From: Erigeron canadensis
Lineage: Eukaryota > Streptophyta > Magnoliopsida > Asterales > Asteraceae
Direction of reading: 5' to 3'
Assembly: GCF_010389155.1 (NCBI RefSeq)
Contig: NC_057763.1
Coordinates: 34,764,645-34,828,644 of the forward strand
Length of the DNA: 64,000 bases
Position 1 is the stretch's first letter. Every line of letters starts with the position of its first letter. The notes beneath the pieces were generated by a model, which saw only the letters and a list, made by a program, of their open reading frames with translations, was not told where the DNA came from and ran no database searches. The position numbers and the translations under genes are program-made. Below are positions 57,060 to 64,000 of the stretch, in pieces.

Positions 57060-58518
57060 GCTACTTATTTACACTGTAAATGTAAAGCACACTCAAATTA
57101 CTTACTTGTGAACACATCATGGGTTTTGCTTCGGCTCTTTTATTGTTGGGGATTGTTAGTTGTCTCAACAAGATATTAGATTGCTGAGAAAGAGCAAGCA
57201 GTAATACTGCTGCATATATATCGACCTTTGGGCACCATAATCCTTGGTATATTTACAAATAAAATTTAGGCATGCCACATTTTATATTTTTATGTATGCC
57301 TTCTAGTGTCCCAATATAGATAGGAGTTAAAACCACGATATCATTTTGTGGACCAAAGCAAATACTTTAAGGAGTTTGACGTAGCATGTTGATTCCAGCT
57401 CAGGTTTCCTTCTGAGAAGGTTTGGTTCCCTTAAATTTATTTAGTATTAGAGTTTGTGAGATCGAACCTGCAATTCTACACTTAACGCAAAAGCCTGAAT
57501 AAAAACTGTACCATTTCCTTGGTAGTTGGGACAAAAGAGCTTTTACCGGCTAATTTAGTTGTCTATGAGAGTGTAGGGAGAATGACAAATCTTTTCGACC
57601 GCGGGTAAATAGACATTTGCTATTAGTCTAGTACTTTAACTTGCAACTGTATAGATATATTACACCTTAATCCTTTCACTGCTCTAGGGTGTCTTTGAAC
57701 TTGTAGCCGTACAGTTATTTGTGTTTTTAGTTGTTTAACTGCTCTAGGGGTAGCAGTTTCATCTAAATAGCTATTTCTGGTTGCGTAGCTAATTTTTATG
57801 TTGCTTATTGTCAGGTGGCAAAATAAATGGGTCAGTAACATGTCAAAATATGTTCTTTTTTGTACAGGTTTAAAGGGTCTAGTGAGTCTGTTTAAATATT
57901 ATAAGATATTTCTCTACCTTTTTTCAATAAAATGATTTAGGAGGTTTTGCACACTACAGATACACTATGGGTGGCTTTCGAGCCATTTAACAACAGATGA
58001 CTGCACTTGTAAATCACTTTTACTGTTTTTGTGATCAATCAAAACCTGTCATAATAGATGAGGTTCTTTATCGGATCCATCTCCAATTCCATATTAACAT
58101 GAGTAGAGCACGAACACAATCACTTATTGCCTTATTGGTTGCACATATTCATTGCATTATCTAGCATTCTAACCAAGTTGAATTTCATTGCAATGAAATA
58201 GATTAGGTTTAAAGTTCCAGTCCTATCAAATATCTATGTCATGGACGATATACAGTAAAGTAAGAGTTGCCATTTTATATACACTTCCGATTCAGTCAGT
58301 TTTTCTGATGCCAATTGAAGAAAGATTTACCTTTTACTGCTTGTACATAAAGTAAAAGGATTCAACATGCATACAAGATAACAAGTAACTAAATATATTA
58401 TTATCTTGGTAATTATTACAAGTTATGCTGATCAATTTTGACTCTATCTTCTTAGGCTTGCAAACTACAGGTTCTTTGTATGCTAAAGTTAAACAATACA
58501 GTTACGAAATCATGGGCA
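57060..58518. other. Intergenic between convergent SOUL and MGNC genes
   Basis: No gene seen. Two similar CTGCTCTAGGG blocks with TTGCAACTGTA/TTGTAGCCGTA words lie at 57640-57760. A GTGAGATCGAACCTGCAA motif (57458-57475) is a B-box on the minus strand without a partner. Confidence 0.4.
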
Positions 58519-58920
58519 CTAGCTTACTTCAGGTATACTATCTAACACAGGCTTCCATCTTCCACAATTTTTATTGTGTTCATCTTCAATCACGACACTC
58601 TCATGTGAGCTTTCTTTTTTCATATGAGAAAGTAACTCACCTACTGAAACACCACCTTTTTTCAACATAACTGCTAACTCTTGCTTAGTTATCACCAACT
58701 TAATCCTCACGGCTCCATTCCCGTCTTCTGATTCTGCCTTTAGATCCGGGCTCTTGCTGGTTTCCACAGAAGGTATAGAAACTGGCACAGGATAATACAT
58801 CTGACCACAGACGGGAACTAATTCGGGTAAGACTCCATCAACTTTCATGTGTTCTTTATGTTCAGTGACTTCCCAACCTGTTTGCATGATCTTGTTTTGT
58901 CGAATTATACAATTCCCCAT
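58519..58920 (-). CDS. Small MGNC protein, probably N-myristoylated, unknown function
   Basis: A single-exon frame of 133 residues. The start at 58920 is preferred over one 13 codons earlier because it gives MGNCIIRQNK, with Gly2 and Cys4 as for myristoylation and palmitoylation. A conserved-looking middle (RIKLVITKQELAVMLKKGGV, residues 72-91) precedes VGELLSHM and the C-terminal RWKPVLDSIPEV. This layout is shared by a plant family of MGNC-type proteins. It also resembles DUF4228/PADRE members, but I am not sure of that link. The protein would be membrane-attached if lipidated. No biochemical function is known to me. Confidence 0.75.
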   Translation of the reverse strand: MGNCIIRQNKIMQTGWEVTEHKEHMKVDGVLPELVPVCGQMYYPVPVSIPSVETSKSPDLKAESEDGNGAVRIKLVITKQELAVMLKKGGVSVGELLSHMKKESSHESVVIEDEHNKNCGRWKPVLDSIPEVS

Positions 58921-59364
58921 TCTTGCTCGTTTTATTTTCATATACAAGGTGGCTAACACGATCTTTTTTCTTTCAGTATCTAGACATAAAATGCTTAGTT
59001 TCTGAATAAGGTTGTTTGGATTAGAATTTTATTGTATTTATAGAGATAAACTAGGAGGATACCCTTGTGATTTTTGATATTTACAGGAACGCCATATTTG
59101 CACTTTGGACCCCACATAGATTCTTTGTTGGTGCTCATGCTTGATCTTCTCATAAAGACCTCCAAAATTCCACATTTACAGTTACTTTAATCAAATATAT
59201 TATTAAGGTATCAAATAATTAACTTTTAGATCGATTAGTTTTAGTTTTCTTTTATTTTCTATGTCGGACAAATTGCATAAGAAGGTAACCAACTTCGGTG
59301 TGATTTGGGTTTTTGGTAACTACTTTTGTTTCCACCCTTTAAAAGTCGGCTAACTTTTATTAAT

Positions 59365-59699
59365 GAGACAAATGCATGAAAGTATACTATACTTGTCTCG
59401 TTTTGCTATTGTGTGTATTCAACTCTCGAAACTCATACCGTGTGTATAAAAGTTTCTATCCATCTCTAGTGTATGTACCTAATTACCTTTTCATCAGGCA
59501 ACAAGTATTTTTTGTTGACATAACAACCATATAAGTTGCCACACTATCAAAACAGGTGTCACGTTATCGATTTACAAGTTATAATAACACGTTACATACA
59601 TACATTATGTAGGAACTGGAAGTTTGATACAGTTATGTTAGTTGAATACACACAATAGCGAAATGAGACAAGTTTATACATTTTTCCTGTGCTTGTCTT
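59365..59699. mobile_element. MITE with about 58-bp terminal inverted repeats
   Basis: The left end GAGACAAATGCATGAAAG through GCTATTGTGTGTATTCAAC (59365-59423) is the inverse of the right end (59641-59699), best over the inner 35 bases with a few mismatches. It is 335 bp with an AT-rich core and no ORF. No target duplication could be matched. It lies about 0.45 kb upstream of the MGNC gene. Confidence 0.6.
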
Positions 59700-62600
59700 T
59701 GATAAAAAGTCTCCAGCTTTGGAAAATATGAAGTAAATTATGTGACTCGGTTCCAAACAATGATGCGGTGCCTAATTTTCTGTAACTTTGGCAATGTTCA
59801 CTATTTTGGAAGATTACCCAATTGAACTTTTGTTGTTGTTCAAAGTTTTTAAGCTTTTTGTGAGTACAAATAAAGTGTTGCTAAAAACATAATTCAAACA
59901 AAAGTTAGATATATATATTCATTTATTTCACCATCTTCTTTGCTAATTTTACGCTGCTGATGTGAAGGGGATTCGATTTGTTGCAGCAAGTGAAACTTGA
60001 ACTTTGCTCCATTGAGGTGACAAAAAGAGAAGCAACATTTGGGCCCCTGCCGGCTTTCTTAGATTAAGGTAACAAATCTTGATCCTATTTATTTCTTTTC
60101 TTTTCTATGCTTAAAAATAGACTAATGCTTTCCGAGCTGGTTAAAAGGTCAAGTAGGCCATGAATTTGCATTGATGCTAGTTGTTATAACTATTTGCATA
60201 TTATTTTGCTCTACATATGGTTATGAAAGTGGACATTGCATTTGGTAGCGATAGTGGGTTATCACCAGAAACCAAGTTAACAGTGATACATCAGTTAGGA
60301 TCATGTAGGACCACTAAAGCTTTCTACCAAGTGGTTGACCATTTCAGTTTTATGCATGATTATGTTTAAATATAGCACTTCACAAAACGTGTCATGTGGG
60401 ACTCGATTGACATGCCAAAAAACTTCCAAAAACGAGTAATATGTTTTTTTCTAAGATTTTTGTAATCGTTTGTGGGGGTTTCTATTGAGAGAGAGACAGA
60501 GTAATAGCTTTTAAACGTTTCTTTTTTACACCTACCAAATGAACATAAAAAAGCATGCATAGGATATGAATACGAAAAAGTGGAAGAATGAAGCCATAAT
60601 TTTACAAAAACGTATGCGCGATAAAGACAAGCTTATATGAGGGGAATGAACATGATTGCAACTTATACCCTCCACTACACTAGGGAATGAATGAATCGTG
60701 GGTATTAGCTCTTTGTGCTAAGTGATGTTAACTTGACATATGCAATGATATAAGCAATATGAAATTTGTGAGTAGGATGGAAGCTTTATTTTTAATGCAT
60801 AATAATTATAATTATACTTAAATAAGTCACACTGGAATCATCTGATTTATTCATCGTCTTTGTTAAGATTATTTCTTTTCTTTTTTGGAATGGGGGACCA
60901 TGAATCATGATGACTTATTTAGAGTGTAATTTGCTTAGATTTTTCTTGAATACTTGATTTAGCTAAACTTTAATAGGAAGCAATTCAGAGCTCCTATTAG
61001 TTGGACGGTTGTTTTGTCAAATTACTCATAATGACACTAATATGGTTGGAACTTGTACAAGGGATAACAAATCAAGTTCGCTTGTATATATTTGCCATTT
61101 CATTTTCATTAAGAACGAAGACTATATTGATAGTTGTCTTCTTGGAATATTTGCGTTTAAGCATTAAAGTTTTACTTTATACTTTTTTACTTATCGATTG
61201 CACGCCAAGGGAAATTTATGTTCTTGTGCTTATGGAATAGCGTAGGTTATAAGTTAGTCAAATGACACGACATGCTTCTTGTTGCATCTTGAATTTTTGA
61301 TGTGAAAGAAACATCTCAAACGTACCATGTTAGTTCTCATTCTCATTCTAATAATAGATTAACTAATTAATAAGTTTGAGTTATATGGATAGGATACACA
61401 TGTTGCAACTCAAAAAATTTGCTCTGAAAACTGCATATCCTATCTGTTCTTGTTGTATCAGATTACAAAACATGACCAGACCATGTATGTTTGCAAAGCT
61501 GATCCTATAAGATAATAGTTTATTTTGAAATTTGTTTAACTGTTAAATGTTTGTTCGATTCATATGCCAAAGTTACACATGTTGCAACTAATGGACTTCC
61601 ACAAAGGGGGATTATCAGCAAGGGAGGCAAAATGAATGAATTCATGTGTAAGGGGCTATATGGCTAGTCCATATAGTTGTAGGGCTAAAAGTGTAATATT
61701 TAATGAAGCTGATGGTTAGTCTGACCTCACCTGTGGGAAAGAGGTAATAGTGGAGGTTGGTCTGGTCAATGTTCCATTATGTTGGCAATGTGTTTGATGA
61801 TATTGGAATTGGATGGATGGGGATCAATAGTGGTACAGTTTTTAGGGTAGCCTTTTGACACAATGCATGTCAACATAAAATTCCCTAGCTCTAGACATTC
61901 ACACACAGAAAGAACATTACCCAACCGTCATAGGCGAACTTTGTAGGGCAAGGAGGGGCCCTGGCCCCTCATAAGTTCGAGATATATTTAGTGTTTTGAT
62001 ATAAGGTGTTAATTAAGCACTCACTTTTGGTGTGTATTGAATATAGAAAGAAATTTTATGCGTGATCATAACTTAAATACTTTGTGATAAATCTTTAAAC
62101 TAGCTAGCTACTTTTTTAGATTTCCTTGCCACTAGTCGTATGGAAACATGTGAACTTAGATCAAATCCTGACAGATAATGAAAAATTTGGTCTATTCATG
62201 AGTTTGGCCTCTCAAAAAATTTATTCAAGTTCCGTCGCTGCAAACTCTCATCTCTTCATCAAAAATGTGTTTTAGGTGTTTCTTATCCACACTAAGATAG
62301 CTTGGTAGAAAAGAAAAGCCAATAATCCGTTTTGTGGTAGATATATGTCATAATAAATCGATTATTATCAAACAACAGTGGCCGATCACTTGTCCACTAT
62401 GATAGTATATTTTATGTTTTATGTTTATCTTTGGAGCTTATTTTATGGTGACATCATATCATTTTAAACAAGCAGTGACGCTCCATTTCTTCTGAATTGC
62501 AACGAATTATAATGTGCAAGAAATCAAGCACAATCCATGCCTTTTTCTAAGACTTGAAAGCTTCATGCCTTTTCCTTGTGATTTCATCTACTTGAAAACG

Positions 62601-64000
62601 TTTTGTTAATATTTTGGTCATTATATATTAGTCAGATGACGATGCTTAGCAATAAACTAACTTGTTTTGTGGATAAATGTATGTTATGTCAAATCCGTAT
62701 ATCCTGATCCAAATGACCCAAATACATGCGATCCCTCTGAATTGAACACCACCCTTAGGTTGTGTGAGACTTAGATATCTGTTCAAAACTTATAACTTTA
62801 GATTAAATCTCTAAAAAGACTTACCTTTAATATGTCACAAAATTTCATTTTGCTTTTGTTTTTTTAGTTTTATCTGCCACTACTTCCAAAAAGCTGTTAA
62901 AAAAAAGTGGTTAAACTCTATAGTTAAGTGTTGTTTAAATTTATCTTAAGGTTACCGGTCTGTATCTAGATGACTAGATAAGTGAATTATCTAATCAACC
63001 ATTAGGAGTAAAATAATATATACTTTAGTGTAAAGCTTAAATTTGTAAATTGAGTTATTTAATTATTATTTTTTTTGTAAGGGAAGAATGTATTCAAAGT
63101 CATGACACAATCACATATCATTAAATCGTATTCCATTCTGGATTTTTGCTTTAGTAGCCGTCCATACGCATGCTCAGAAAATTTTACCTTATAATGATTA
63201 TTTTATATTTTATTTTGTTGATTTTATACATAGCAACACTATATACATCTATGCTAAAAGAAACCTGTAAGATATTTTTGATACTTTTTAGATCGGAACT
63301 TGAAAGAGCCCTGTAAATAAATAATTAAATTCCTCTTTCGATTAGAAAAAGAAAAAATAATAAAATAAAATCAAAACAAAACAATGATTTAATAGCATGC
63401 AAAACAGTCTCTATCTTTCTTTTGCCACCCCCACTAGAAAAAGTAGTTGATTTTATGCTTGAGATTAATTTCTAAGAAGCTGTGCTACAAGGTTTTTTTT
63501 TTTGGCATTTTTATACAGGATTTTATTAATTATAACTTCAGAGCTATGAATAACTGATAGTAAATTGCTTTATTCTTGTATAATTTTTAGCACATAAACG
63601 ATAATTTACTGCAACTTAATTATAGCTTTATTTTTTGTTAATGAGTGTTGCAAGTATACTTCTGTTTTTTCAATTCTTAGAAGTTGTGATACAAGTATAC
63701 TTCTGTTTTTTAGTAGGTTAATTACATGCAAATACATCAAATATACGTGCATAATAATATAGAGCGTGCATCAAATTTTGAAAAGGCCGGTTCATTGTGT
63801 AACAACACAATCTATTTTTTTTTTCTTTGTTCCTCTATGTGGTCATTTACTATTGGTGTTACCCACCCAACCTCGCTACGGAGCTTACACGCAGACTACC
63901 TTAGATCCGATAATTATGGAAAGGATATACATTCTCCCAATATAAAGATCCGCGCTTATCTCTTAGACAATTGGTTACGCGGAAGATAACTATGAATCCC
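59700..64000. other. Intergenic, no gene recognised
   Basis: AT-rich DNA of 4.3 kb. An exon-like patch of higher GC lies at about 59970-60070 (TTGCAGCAAGTG..., GGGCCCCTGCCGGC) and another at about 61600-61830, neither with a recognisable domain on either strand. I see no tRNA, no element with clear ends and no conserved ORF. Simple runs of A and T are common. Confidence 0.45.

Noticed and set aside
60900..61250. 79-residue frame (61001-61240)
   Set aside because: Hydrophobic by AT-rich composition, with no family, promoter or splice context.
1..64000. CRISPR array, operon or bacterial-type ribosome binding sites
   Set aside because: The DNA is plant nuclear; no regular spacer-repeat pattern exists.

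Overview
The window looks like nuclear DNA of a dicot plant. It is AT-rich, has long intergenic stretches, and its genes carry many short GT-AG introns. It is dense in decayed plant transposon families: Tat-type Ty3/gypsy, L1 and RTE LINEs, hAT, PIF/Harbinger, Stowaway, Helitron and tRNA-derived SINEs. An asterid, perhaps Asteraceae, is a guess from the style of the repeats and of the invertase; nothing in the window proves it.

Layout. 1-4397 is a decayed Tat-type Ty3/gypsy element on the minus strand that runs off the left edge, with its 5' LTR at 4001-4397. 4.8-8.3 kb holds an 801-bp hAT-type element, a SINE-like repeat and a short Helitron. 8439-8807 is an intronless BIC-type gene (inhibitor of cryptochromes). 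9.2-18.6 kb is repeat-rich: two Helitrons in tail-to-tail order, a cluster of palindromic GTAAC units, a duplicated block with relic WD40 exons, a 0.5-kb foldback, an RTE LINE fragment and a Stowaway MITE. 18.8-21.1 kb is an unrecognised gene-like region, part of which recurs at 27.4-28.2 kb. Between these copies sit a PIF/Harbinger element with exact ends (22090-23883), which carries an intact orphan ORF, and a broken hAT transposase. The second copy is interrupted by a SINE and by a solo LTR of the same family as the left-edge element.

Host genes on the right half. 32517-36258 (minus) is a six-exon vacuolar acid invertase with a 9-nt mini-exon. 39762-49125 (minus) is a four-exon mitochondrial ISCA2-type iron-sulfur assembly gene; its 7.3-kb first intron contains a nearly full-length antisense L1 LINE. 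51597-52537 (plus) is a three-exon methionine-R-sulfoxide reductase B, head-to-head with ISCA2. 53959-56856 (plus) is an eight-exon plastid SOUL haem-binding protein. 58519-58920 (minus) is a small MGNC protein predicted to be myristoylated. 59.7-64 kb shows no convincing gene.

The genes are independent plant transcription units, not an operon. ISCA2 (Fe-S assembly), MSRB (methionine repair) and the SOUL protein (haem/tetrapyrrole binding) share a loose redox/metallocofactor theme, but the sequence gives no evidence of co-regulation. All exon joins were worked out by eye from reading frame, GT/AG sites and family knowledge.
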